Below are positions 1-6,940 of a stretch of 11,493 bases of DNA, in pieces. The position numbers and the translations under genes are program-made. Positions within the stretch are counted from its first letter, which is position 1; the number at the start of each line of letters is the position of its first letter. The notes beneath the pieces are model-generated. The model saw only the letters and a program-made list of their open reading frames with translations, made no database searches and was not told where the DNA came from. This DNA is from Pseudomonadota bacterium (GTDB taxonomy: Bacteria > Desulfobacterota > Syntrophobacteria > Syntrophobacterales > Syntrophobacteraceae): contig JAEZHY010000298.1 of assembly GCA_023416335.1 (NCBI GenBank), positions 1 to 11,493 on the forward strand. Reading direction: 5' to 3'.

Positions 1-160
1 CCACACCCCCTGCGCCGCTCTGCGGCTTACTTGGCGCTTGCTGTGGCGCCCCGCAAAGGCACCGGGGCAGACACAGCAAGCGCCGAGCGATCGGCCCAAG
101 AGGGCCGAAATCTGGTGCAAGTGCCCGCTCGGGGGGTAACCTCTTCCACCTCGGCAGGGA
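1..160. repeat. Nested palindromes; possible structured RNA or element end
   Basis: Three inverted repeats are packed into about 100 bases. A perfect 13-bp inverted repeat lies at 33-45 and 72-84 (ggcgcttgctgtg and its complement). A 6-bp stem (48-53/63-68, gccccg/cggggc) nests inside its loop. A 7-bp stem with a 4-base loop follows at 91-108 (tcggccc/gggccga). A further 6-bp pairing, 83-88 with 127-132, encloses the last stem. None is followed by a T-run on either strand, so an intrinsic terminator is not supported. The element sits just downstream of the minus-strand operon that ends at 198. It may be a structured RNA, a dispersed palindromic repeat or the end of a mobile element beyond the window edge. 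I cannot assign a family. Confidence 0.5.
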
Positions 161-197
161 ATTAAATATCAACTTGAAAGCAACTTACATTAGAGGC

Positions 198-1517
198 CTA
201 CCGGCTCAACGGGGCTGCCTGTCCGAGCGACCGGGCGAAGAAATCCGTCATATCTGCCGCAGCAACCCTCTGCCGGATTTTCTCTACATCCGTTGTGTAT
301 AAATCCTTTTCCTTCATGCGCTCGAAAAAGACCGATCCCGAAAAAGTGTACTTCCTGGCCAGGCCTTCTTCCGTCTGCATTTCTTCCCTGACGAAGGCGA
401 TTGCCTCACCGCATGCAAGGCTCCGCGGTATCTCGACCGGATCCAGGCCCAGGGCATGCCGGGCAGCGTTGTGCCCCGCGAGGGTGCCGGTCACGATGGC
501 TTCGGTGTGTCCAACTAGCAGGCCGGCTTTTTCTCCGCCGCAGAAGACATTCCGCAGACCTTTGACCTTGAGGCCGTCGTCTCTTGGCAGCATGCCCAGG
601 TAGCGGATCGAGTTGCCGATTCCGCCCGCATAGGGGTCCTCGAACCTGGCGTTTTCGAATCCGGGGACCTGCCGCAGAATGTCGAGCGGGTAATAGGACG
701 TCATGAGCTTGGCATGTCCCGTATCGAGGAGCACGATGTTTTCGGCGAATTCCTTGAGTGCGTATTGCTGGCACGCCTTTTGTCCCAGGGACTTGAGGCT
801 CTTTTGCAGGTGGGCGGGCACAGGAATCACGCAAACACCGTTTGCGTCCAGTTGTTCCCTGATATTCGGCGCAAGCGAATCCTTGTGTAGCTTGCAGGAA
901 CCGCTCATGGCGCCAAAGGTGCCGTCCGGTTTCCGGCCGATCATTTCCTCGATTCCGGCTTTTCCGGCGATGCTGATTCGGGATCCGAAAGTCGGGCATC
1001 GGTAGATGCACATGGCGCAGCCGTTGCCGTGCCTGGAGCAATTAGACATGGGGCCGGCCGTGCCGGATCCGTCGACGAACGCATCTCCTTCGGCTGTTAT
1101 CGTCCCGCCGTGCAGTTCGTTTGCGACTACTTTTACTATCACGTCGTCCTGTAGCTCGATATTCTGAACGCGCGCTTTCAAATGAATCGTAACGCCGGCA
1201 TCGAGGAGTGCCCTGCGGACGGACGGCTCGATAGTCGAAACGTCATAAAGATTTGCATGCTTATGACCGGGAAAATCGATGTTCTTGTGGCGGGCGTTTT
1301 TGTCTGCGATCTCGAAAAGATCGCCTCCGCCCATCGCGATCATCTCCTCGGTGGCGGTAAAGCGTCCGTTATTTCGCATTATTCCGCCAACGAGGCCAGT
1401 TCCCAGGAGCATGTCGGTCCGTTCGAATACTTCCACGCCACAGCCGGTTTTCCTCGCTGCCAGGGCTGCCGCGCAACCGGCCCAGCCGCCACCCACGATC
1501 ACTACGTTTTTTCCCAT
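198..1517 (-). CDS. FAD-dependent oxidoreductase with cysteine cluster
   Basis: A 439-residue cytoplasmic flavoprotein. The N-terminus has the FAD-binding Rossmann beta-alpha-beta motif GGGWAG (residues 9-14) and an acidic residue at the end of strand 2 (VEVFE, 28-32). A late segment, FCGGEKAGLLVGHTEA (325-340), resembles the C-terminal FAD-contact region of GidA/MnmG and TrmFO proteins, and the length is close to TrmFO. Four cysteines in a C-x6-C-x2-C-x3-C arrangement (C160, C167, C170, C174) could hold an Fe-S cluster or act as redox thiols; this is inference. No signal peptide or membrane segment is seen. The ATG at 1517 is preceded by AAGGAAG. It is the last gene of the operon, 58 bases after the ABC ATPase, so it may oxidise or reduce the imported compound. 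A tRNA-modifying role is possible but not favoured by the context. The substrate is unknown. Confidence 0.85.
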   Translation of the reverse strand: MGKNVVIVGGGWAGCAAALAARKTGCGVEVFERTDMLLGTGLVGGIMRNNGRFTATEEMIAMGGGDLFEIADKNARHKNIDFPGHKHANLYDVSTIEPSVRRALLDAGVTIHLKARVQNIELQDDVIVKVVANELHGGTITAEGDAFVDGSGTAGPMSNCSRHGNGCAMCIYRCPTFGSRISIAGKAGIEEMIGRKPDGTFGAMSGSCKLHKDSLAPNIREQLDANGVCVIPVPAHLQKSLKSLGQKACQQYALKEFAENIVLLDTGHAKLMTSYYPLDILRQVPGFENARFEDPYAGGIGNSIRYLGMLPRDDGLKVKGLRNVFCGGEKAGLLVGHTEAIVTGTLAGHNAARHALGLDPVEIPRSLACGEAIAFVREEMQTEEGLARKYTFSGSVFFERMKEKDLYTTDVEKIRQRVAAADMTDFFARSLGQAAPLSR

Positions 1518-1575
1518 TTTCTTCCTTGCTTTCTCAAGTGATGCGGCGTTGCGTCGCTCGTTTCTCTGCAGTTTC

Positions 1576-2385
1576 CTACTCGGTAAAGGTACAGGCCATT
1601 TCCATCTGCTTCACCTTGAGTACTTCCTCCTGGAGGATGCCCCAGATTTGCTGAAATAACTGATGATACTGCGGACTGCCCCAGATGGATGAAATATCTC
1701 TTGGCCGGGGGAGGACGTTATCAACGATGCATTTGATTCTTCCGGGGTGGGCGGTCATGACCAGGATGCGGTCACCAAGGCAGAGGGCCTCGTCGATGCT
1801 GTGCGTGATGAAAACGGCGGTCTTCCTGGTTGCCTCCCAGATCCTGAGCAGTTCTTGCTGGAGCAGGATTCGGTTTTGCTCGTCCAGCGCTCCGAAGGGC
1901 TCATCCATCAGCAGGATTTCCGGGTCGTTGGCAAAAGCGCGCGCAACGCTGACCCGTTGCTTCATGCCTCCCGAAAGCTGGTGCGGATAGCAGTCGGCAA
2001 ACCTTGTGAGGCCGATCATGCTGATGTAATGAGCGGCTATCTCGTAGCGCTCCTTTTTTGGGATGCCGCGCAGCCGCAGGCCGTAAGCCACGTTGTCGCG
2101 CACCGTCATCCATGGAAATACGGACTGTTCCTGAAAGACCATGGAGTTGACCGGGCGGTTCTTTTGCGTGACCGATACAGTTGTCTCTCCTTCGGAGGCT
2201 TTCTCCAGCCCGGCGAGAATTCTCAGCAAAGTCGTTTTGCCGCAGCCGCTGGGGCCGACGATGCAGAGGAACTCCGCGGCGCCTACCATGAAATTGATAT
2301 CCTGAAGGGCATAGACCGGACCTGTTCGCGAGGGGAAGGTCTTGCTCAGGTTCTTAACCGTAATGCTTGCAGTGTTCGAGTCCAT
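1576..2385 (-). CDS. ABC transporter ATP-binding protein, NitT/TauT (SsuB/TauB) type
   Basis: A 269-residue ATPase that powers the importer encoded by the two upstream genes. All ABC landmarks are intact: Walker A GPSGCGKTT (44-52), Q-loop Q85 (FQEQSVFPW), signature LSGGMKQR (137-144), Walker B with D-loop ILLMDEPFGALD (157-168) and H-loop H195 (ITHSIDEA). The wording of these motifs and the length match the nitrate/sulfonate/taurine/aliphatic-compound ATPases (SsuB, TauB, NrtD, ThiZ group). It begins 9 bases after the permease stop, and its ribosome site AAGGTGA overlaps that stop codon, which suggests translational coupling. It has no regulatory C-terminal domain. The transported molecule cannot be read from this subunit. 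Confidence 0.95.
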   Translation of the reverse strand: MDSNTASITVKNLSKTFPSRTGPVYALQDINFMVGAAEFLCIVGPSGCGKTTLLRILAGLEKASEGETTVSVTQKNRPVNSMVFQEQSVFPWMTVRDNVAYGLRLRGIPKKERYEIAAHYISMIGLTRFADCYPHQLSGGMKQRVSVARAFANDPEILLMDEPFGALDEQNRILLQQELLRIWEATRKTAVFITHSIDEALCLGDRILVMTAHPGRIKCIVDNVLPRPRDISSIWGSPQYHQLFQQIWGILQEEVLKVKQMEMACTFTE

Positions 2386-2394
2386 TACTTCACC

Positions 2395-3168
2395 TTAGTC
2401 CCGGCGCTTCCACGGAACGATCCGGTGCTCCGCTACATCGAGGACGATTGAAAAGAGGTAGCCCAGCACGGAAAGAATCATCAGGGCAACGAACATCTGT
2501 TCGATTGCGAACATGTCGTATGCGCGCCATATCATCCAGCCCACACCGGCCTTCGCGGCGGACATCTCGGCGGCCACTACCAGGATGAGCGCCATGCCCA
2601 TTCCGAGTTTGAGTCCGGTGAAGATCATGGGAAGGGCGCCGGGAAGAGCGACCGTGAGGTAGAAATCCTTCCGGCTTGCCCCGAAGTTCCTGGCAACGTC
2701 CAGGTAGATCTTTTCGATATGCAGCACGCCCGCCATGGAGTTGATCACCACGAGGTAGAACACGCCTATCGCTATCGTGAATACCTTGGACGTTTCCCCC
2801 AGGCCGAAGATGAGCAGTATCAGTGGCATAATGGCCAGTTTGGGTATGGGGTAGGTGGCCTGGATCATCGGCTCAATTGCGGACCGTACCAGTGGGGAGA
2901 GCCCCATGCTCACCCCAATCAGGATCCCGGGAATTCCTCCGGCAACGAACCCGAGCAGGACTCTTTCGACGCTGACCAGGGTGTTGTAGAGAAGCTCCCC
3001 CGAGAGAACCAGGGGCATGAGGGACTTGAGGATCAGCATCGGACTGGACAGGACCCGGGTGTCCACGACTCCCGCCCGTGCGAGCAACTCCCAGACCACC
3101 AGCAGCGAAAGCGGCGAAAGTACCGAGAGGGTGTTCGTTATGTACTTACTGTTCACGTGCAAACTCAT
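2395..3168 (-). CDS. ABC transporter permease, NitT/TauT (SsuC/TauC) type
   Basis: A 257-residue inner-membrane permease of the BPD_transp_1 family. About six hydrophobic segments are visible, near residues 14-33, 67-90, 107-125, 128-148, 186-206 and 225-243. The cytoplasmic EAA-like loop that docks the ATPase is recognisable at about 157-181 (DVARNFGASRKDFY followed by LPGALP). The PIPKLAIMPLILLIFGLGE stretch (107-125) is characteristic of SsuC/TauC-type permeases. It lies 9 bases downstream of the substrate-binding gene and 9 bases upstream of the ATPase gene. The ribosome site before the ATG at 3168 is modest (AGGGAA), consistent with coupling to the preceding gene. One permease gene is present, so a homodimer is expected. 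Confidence 0.95.
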   Translation of the reverse strand: MSLHVNSKYITNTLSVLSPLSLLVVWELLARAGVVDTRVLSSPMLILKSLMPLVLSGELLYNTLVSVERVLLGFVAGGIPGILIGVSMGLSPLVRSAIEPMIQATYPIPKLAIMPLILLIFGLGETSKVFTIAIGVFYLVVINSMAGVLHIEKIYLDVARNFGASRKDFYLTVALPGALPMIFTGLKLGMGMALILVVAAEMSAAKAGVGWMIWRAYDMFAIEQMFVALMILSVLGYLFSIVLDVAEHRIVPWKRRD

Positions 3169-3177
3169 GTTCGTTCC

Positions 3178-4248
3178 CTATTGGTACTTCCCCATCTGTT
3201 TCAGTGCAAAATCGACATACTGGTTGTCGACGGTATCTTCCGCCTTCAGGTCCTTTTGCAGCATGCTGTTTTGCTTGTACCACTGCAGATCCATGTCTAT
3301 GCCCTTCATCCTGACGTAACCGTCCGGATTGAGCCCGACCGGAAACATCTGGTCATAGAGGGCGGGTTCCTTGATGGAGGTGGACTTGATAAGAATATCG
3401 ATGATTTCTTTCTTGTCCTTATCCTTGAAGAAAGCATCGTTGTAGTCCCTGAGCGACTTCACGTAAGCCGTCATGAAGCGGTTCGCCAGTTCGGGCTTTT
3501 TGGTCATGCTGGTGCCGTAGACCAGGAGAGCGGTCTGCGCTTCCGGATCGTACTCCTGGGGGTCTTTCCATGGGTCGAGGATCCCCTTGGCCACACCCTG
3601 GGCGACGAAAGGCTCGATCAACATCGATGCGTCGATACTGCCGTTTGCGAGCGCAACCAGCATATCGGGAAAAGAGCGGATCACCTGCATGTCGATGTCT
3701 TTTTTTGTAAGATTGGCGGCTTCGAGGACTCGGACAAGGCTGATCTCATCGAGCGAGGCGGTGCCGACGATCGCGACCTTTAGCCCTTTCAAGTCTTTGA
3801 AATCTTTTACCTTATCCGCGATGCTCTTACGAACGACCAAACGGTAATATCCTTTACCGGAAACATTGATTCCCTTATCGGCCACAATCTTGATCGGGAT
3901 ATCGCGAGACATCGCATTGAAGAGGCCGGCGGATGTGACCGCGCACCCTACATCCAGCTGTCCCGCTGCAAGCTGGTTGATCATTTCCTGCCCGGAGTTG
4001 AACTGGATGATTTCGATCCCGATCCCCAGGTCCTTGTAATATCCCTTTGCCAACCCGATAAGCACGCCGGCATCGGACACGACCTGTTTCATCCCAACCT
4101 TGACGACCGTCTCCTGAGGCAGTGGAGTCAACCCGCCGGCCCACGCCGGCCCTTTCCGATCCGCTGTCTGGGCAAAAGCGCCGGATGCAGCGCAGACCAG
4201 GAATAATGCAGCAAACAAAGCGGCTGCCAAAGATCTCGTCCTAGTCAT
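3178..4248 (-). CDS. ABC transporter substrate-binding protein, NMT1/SsuA/TauA-like
   Basis: A 356-residue periplasmic solute-binding protein. A Sec signal peptide is clear: MTRTR, a hydrophobic stretch at 7-22, then a likely cleavage after AFA (residue 26). No lipobox cysteine is present at the cleavage site, so it should be soluble. The mature part has the NMT1/SsuA layout: VGMKQVVSDAGVLIGLAKGYY (split across 51-71), the FNSGQEMINQLAAGQLDVG segment (83-101), then DFKDLKGLKVAI (149-160) and a second-lobe motif around ANGSIDASMLIEP (201-213). This family binds sulfonates, nitrate, thiamine precursors and other small compounds, so the ligand is undetermined. The ATG overlaps the stop of the NIF3-like gene by 4 bases (ATGA) and follows a near-perfect AGGAGGT 5 bases upstream, so high translation is expected. 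Confidence 0.93.
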   Translation of the reverse strand: MTRTRSLAAALFAALFLVCAASGAFAQTADRKGPAWAGGLTPLPQETVVKVGMKQVVSDAGVLIGLAKGYYKDLGIGIEIIQFNSGQEMINQLAAGQLDVGCAVTSAGLFNAMSRDIPIKIVADKGINVSGKGYYRLVVRKSIADKVKDFKDLKGLKVAIVGTASLDEISLVRVLEAANLTKKDIDMQVIRSFPDMLVALANGSIDASMLIEPFVAQGVAKGILDPWKDPQEYDPEAQTALLVYGTSMTKKPELANRFMTAYVKSLRDYNDAFFKDKDKKEIIDILIKSTSIKEPALYDQMFPVGLNPDGYVRMKGIDMDLQWYKQNSMLQKDLKAEDTVDNQYVDFALKQMGKYQ

Positions 4249-5294
4249 TCCTTACCTCCTTCTTTGAAGTCGATTGGTTTTGGGATTTCCTGTCCTTGCC
4301 GAAGAAGAAAATCTTCTGCAATCATGCCCGCATATTTTCTGATGGCAGGGTTTCCCGCCATCTCCAGCGGAACCGACGTGACCCTTTCCCGGAACAGGAA
4401 CACCTGCGTATCGGGCAGAAGTCTTTGCAGTGCGACGGCCAGGGGGAGGCCGTTTTCAAATATTTCCAACGTGTGTGAATTGCCGAGCACAAAATTGAGG
4501 CCCAACTCAGCGGCCTTTCCGACAATTTCGCTCTCGGCCGAACATCGGCTGATGGAGGCCAGGACAGTATCCGCTTCCGGATGCTCTCGCTTTGCTGTTG
4601 CAAGATGTTCGGCAGTAAAACCCGTATGCGGGAAAATATGGATCACGGTGCTCACCGGGTCCTGGCGTTTCCCGAGCAGTATCCTGCCCCCGGTGGAAAC
4701 GGTTGCCTCTTCAATGGAGGGGCATCGCCGAACCCGCCTCTCCTCGGCAAGCATTTCACATTCCTCGTCAAAGCCGACGAACGCACTTATCCGATCCATC
4801 ATGTCGCCGAGCGTGGCGACCCCATCGATGGCCCTGCCAATAAACAGCACATTCCCCGGAATCCCGCCGAAGGCTATTTCCGTGCGAAAGACGCGATGTC
4901 CATGGATGTAGGGAATGCCGGGATGCAAGCCGTGGAAAGCTTCATGCAGTTCGAAAACGGCGATGCCGTAGAGTGAGAGATAGTTTCGAAGCGTTACCCC
5001 GCCGCAACTGGCACCGTCTGCTATCGGGTGGTGCGCCACAATGGCGTCGATTCCCCTTGCCGCGGCAAGTTCGATGCCGGACTCGGTGAGCGTCATGAGG
5101 ACGGCGATCTTGCCGACCGGAGCATCGGAATCTCCGTAAACGAGACCCGGCAACTCCGTGCACTCTTTCCCGGGAATACCGGAAGATTTCGTGAGGACGA
5201 AAGGGTTTGTTCCACCGGCAATATCCGACGCATCCCGAGCACAGCGTCCGCCGGTGATAACATCCAGTGCCTGCAGGACATCCTTAACCTTCAT
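4245..5294 (-). CDS. NIF3-like (YbgI/DUF34) putative dinuclear-metal protein, divergent
   Basis: A 349-residue protein resembling the NIF3 family, whose members form hexameric rings with a two-metal centre and possible hydrolase activity. The N-terminal family pattern is visible: the MKVKDVLQALD start, KIAVLMTLTESGIELAAARGID (split over 62-83) and the metal motif AHHP (87-90), followed by a conserved-type H117 in FELHE. A C-terminal NIF3-like segment, GNSHTLEIFENG (271-282), supplies H274 and E277. Two differences stand out. The position where family members usually have the ligand Asp reads His (H121), and the C-terminal pair is H-x2-E instead of H-x3-E. No signal peptide is seen. It is the first gene of the operon with a solute importer. 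The ATG is preceded closely by AGGAG (2-base gap). Function is unknown; processing of the imported compound is an inference. Confidence 0.75.
   Translation of the reverse strand: MKVKDVLQALDVITGGRCARDASDIAGGTNPFVLTKSSGIPGKECTELPGLVYGDSDAPVGKIAVLMTLTESGIELAAARGIDAIVAHHPIADGASCGGVTLRNYLSLYGIAVFELHEAFHGLHPGIPYIHGHRVFRTEIAFGGIPGNVLFIGRAIDGVATLGDMMDRISAFVGFDEECEMLAEERRVRRCPSIEEATVSTGGRILLGKRQDPVSTVIHIFPHTGFTAEHLATAKREHPEADTVLASISRCSAESEIVGKAAELGLNFVLGNSHTLEIFENGLPLAVALQRLLPDTQVFLFRERVTSVPLEMAGNPAIRKYAGMIAEDFLLRQGQEIPKPIDFKEGGKE
4254..4260 (-). promoter_or_regulatory. Strong ribosome binding site inside the NIF3-like gene end
   Basis: AGGAGGT on the minus strand, 5 bases before the ATG at 4248 and lying inside the last codons of the NIF3-like gene. 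It is a full anti-SD match and sits at an ATGA stop-start overlap, which fixes the start of the binding-protein gene. It would let the abundant periplasmic protein be made at a higher rate than its upstream partner. Confidence 0.8.
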
Positions 5295-5328
5295 CGCTCC
5301 TATCGGTCAACTCCCTTTCCATCAAAAA

Positions 5329-5358
5329 ATAGACTGTTAGACGGTCGGCGGCGTCTAT
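5329..5358. promoter_or_regulatory. Small inverted repeat upstream of the NIF3-like operon
   Basis: A 6-bp inverted repeat, atagac at 5329-5334 and gtctat at 5353-5358, lies 35 bases upstream of the first gene of the minus-strand operon. A direct copy of tagac also occurs at 5338-5342. It could be a regulator site in the leader, but it is short and may be chance. The rest of 5359-5511 is AT-rich without a gene; I could not find a convincing -35/-10 pair for the operon there. Confidence 0.2.
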
Positions 5359-5511
5359 GTAATGCCGCGCCGGCTCGAAATTCGTACTTATCCCGGGTGC
5401 TTGGACGTGGGTGTAAATTGGGGAACAACTAACCATAATAATTTGGAAAAGCAAGATATTGTTGATGGGAGTTCCTAAAATCATTATGCCTGCGTATTGG
5501 GTACACTTATG

Positions 5512-5678
5512 TCTCACGCGAAGACGCGAAGCCGCGAAGAAAAGAATATTAGTTTCTTCCTGCCGGATAAGGTGATGGAAATTACATCCTTAAACGTGCT
5601 CCAGAGTCGAAGCCTCCGATTCTACTTCTGACCTGGATATCGGCTTTCCCTTCGCGACTTCGCGGCTTCGCGTGGGAA
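5512..5678. repeat. MITE-like element with 8-bp-unit inverted arms
   Basis: The left arm (about 5515-5539) is three 8-bp units, CACGCGAA, GACGCGAA and GCCGCGAA. The right arm (about 5651-5674) is the inverse: TTCGCGAC, TTCGCGGC and TTCGCGTG. Extending both arms to 27 bases gives 24 matches when the left arm is reverse-complemented. The core between the arms is about 110 bp and has no convincing gene. Short intergenic repeats built from such CGCGAA or CGCAAA octamers are familiar in environmental proteobacterial genomes. That is recollection, not a search. Mobility is inferred only from the inverted-arm layout; no target duplication was identified. Confidence 0.75.
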
Positions 5679-5719
5679 ACTGTTCTGATGTTCCTCCCCA
5701 ATGATTAAAGCTCAGGCAG

Positions 5720-5738
5720 GAGGTGTATCCTTCACCTC
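5720..5738. other. Small hairpin upstream of the membrane-protein gene
   Basis: gaggtg (5720-5725) and cacctc (5733-5738) form a 6-bp stem with a 7-base loop. An outer inverted pair, aatgat (5700-5705) and atcatt (5740-5745), encloses it. There is no T-run on either side. It may be an operator or simply part of the repeat-rich spacer. Confidence 0.3.
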
Positions 5739-5847
5739 GATCATTGATTATGGCCGGGAAGCGACATAAAATAGACAAGACCCGAGGGCATCCGACCGGT
5801 ATAGCACCCGGATTCCAGCACGAGGCTGCATTTTCTAAAGCATCATT

Positions 5848-5853
5848 TATAAT
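5848..5853 (+). promoter_or_regulatory. Candidate -10 box for the membrane-protein gene
   Basis: A perfect TATAAT at 5848-5853, 20 bases before the TTG start at 5874. The expected transcript start near 5860 would leave a leader of about 14 bases containing the weak ribosome site AAAGAG. The -35 region (around 5825-5831, gctgcat) matches the consensus poorly, so an activator or an extended contact may be needed. Confidence 0.45.
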
Positions 5854-5873
5854 TCCTACAAAAAGAGTCTGCC

Positions 5874-6866
5874 TTGATATTTTACCCATCGGTGCTTGCA
5901 CTTCTGTCCGGTTCGTTCCTGACCACGGCAATACTCATTTATGCCTGCTGGTACGGCGTGCTGATCCTGAGGCGCTGGGACATCCGCAGCGGCAGCGAAC
6001 TCCAGCTCATGCTCGAGCGGCGGACATACCTGATTTCCACCATCATGGCGTATGCCCTCGGGTTTCAGCTTTTGTCGCTCTTCCTTTTCGTCTATACGGC
6101 AGATCACCTCTCGGCGCTCTTTTCAGGCGCCATGTGCGCGGCTGGAACGCTCAACGTCAATGCATGGGGATACCCGACGCTGATTCTCAAAATCGTGAAT
6201 TTCCTGGCTGCGGGAATATGGCTCATCATCAATTTCACCGACAACAGCGCCTTTGATTATCCCCTGATAAGGATAAAGTACAGTCTCCTGCTGCCCGTAA
6301 CCGCTCTGATCCTGGTTGAGGCGGTCCTGCAGACTTCGTACTTTCTCTGGTTGAAGCCAGATGTGATCACATCCTGCTGCGGAACGCTCTTTACTTCCGC
6401 GGGGGATGAGGTAAAGGGCATTGCGTCGCTTCCCTGGAAACCGGTTGCCGCGGTATTCTACTCGCTGTCGGCTCTTGCGGTTGCATCCGGACTGATCGTC
6501 TACTTCCGGGGAAAAGGGGCCGCCCTGTTCAGCCTGTCCAGCCTGACCCTCTTTGTCGCATCCGGTCCGGCCCTGCTGTCATATATTTCACCGTACATCT
6601 ACGAACTGCCGACACACCACTGTCCTTTCTGTATCCTCCATGGAGAATACAATTTTATCGGCTATCCCCTCTACCTGGCTCTTCTTTGCGGCGGCACGGC
6701 GGGAATCGGGGTGGGAGCGATCTCTCTCTTTTCCCGGATTCCGAGCCTGCGGGACACCCTGCCAAGGATCCGGAAGGAGTTGACGGTCGTCAGCATCTGC
6801 GCCTGGTGTGCGGCGCTCGCGATCACTGTTGCGGGAGTGCTTCTTTCCAATTTGCGGATGAGTTGA
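5874..6866 (+). CDS. Polytopic membrane protein with HHCPFC and CC motifs, unknown function
   Basis: A 330-residue integral membrane protein with about eight hydrophobic segments, near residues 7-30, 53-75, 100-120, 135-157, 190-210, 218-238, 263-286 and 303-325. I do not recognise a named family. Cysteines are placed in two conspicuous spots: SCCG (167-170) and PTHHCPFCILH (246-256), the latter a CxxC pair flanked by histidines. Both fall in loops between predicted helices, so they could be a redox pair or a metal or heme site; this is inference. The start is TTG at 5874. The frame is closed by a TAA at 5850, the only upstream start option is absent, and a weak AAAGAG lies 6 bases before it. 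It is monocistronic, flanked by the opposite-strand operons, and ends 74 bases from the convergent cyclase gene. Confidence 0.8.
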   Translation: MIFYPSVLALLSGSFLTTAILIYACWYGVLILRRWDIRSGSELQLMLERRTYLISTIMAYALGFQLLSLFLFVYTADHLSALFSGAMCAAGTLNVNAWGYPTLILKIVNFLAAGIWLIINFTDNSAFDYPLIRIKYSLLLPVTALILVEAVLQTSYFLWLKPDVITSCCGTLFTSAGDEVKGIASLPWKPVAAVFYSLSALAVASGLIVYFRGKGAALFSLSSLTLFVASGPALLSYISPYIYELPTHHCPFCILHGEYNFIGYPLYLALLCGGTAGIGVGAISLFSRIPSLRDTLPRIRKELTVVSICAWCAALAITVAGVLLSNLRMS

Positions 6867-6940
6867 AGTCGGACAGGGTAAGTCTTTGCGAATCCGTCCT
6901 AATAGAGGCCAAAGGCGAGCTAATTCAAATACCTGCAATC

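Noticed and set aside
100..160. Cobalamin riboswitch, suggested by ctggtgcaag at 112-121
   Set aside because: There is no B12 box (GCCACTG) downstream, the P4 pairing does not form, and no plus-strand gene follows.
406..1041. A 211-codon minus-strand frame overlapping the FAD gene
   Set aside because: It is an alternate frame of the flavoprotein, rich in arginine and histidine as expected for an out-of-frame reading.
1543..1557. Small hairpin in the 58-base gap before the FAD gene
   Set aside because: On the transcribed minus strand one of six pairs is mismatched, the loop is three bases, and no T-run follows, so it is not a terminator.
1747..2451. A 234-codon plus-strand frame opposite the ABC ATPase
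   Set aside because: The opposite strand encodes an ATPase with all motifs intact; this frame has no recognisable features.
2719..3783. A 354-codon plus-strand reading frame antisense to the permease and binding-protein genes
   Set aside because: It fully shadows two unmistakable ABC genes, has a histidine- and aspartate-rich translation with no domain, and lacks a ribosome site.
5515..5674. CRISPR array, suggested by short repeated units
   Set aside because: The repeats are 8 bp without spacers and the two arms are inverted relative to each other; no cas genes are nearby.
6867..6940. Bidirectional terminator between the convergent membrane-protein and cyclase genes
   Set aside because: No stable stem followed by a T-run could be found in either direction.
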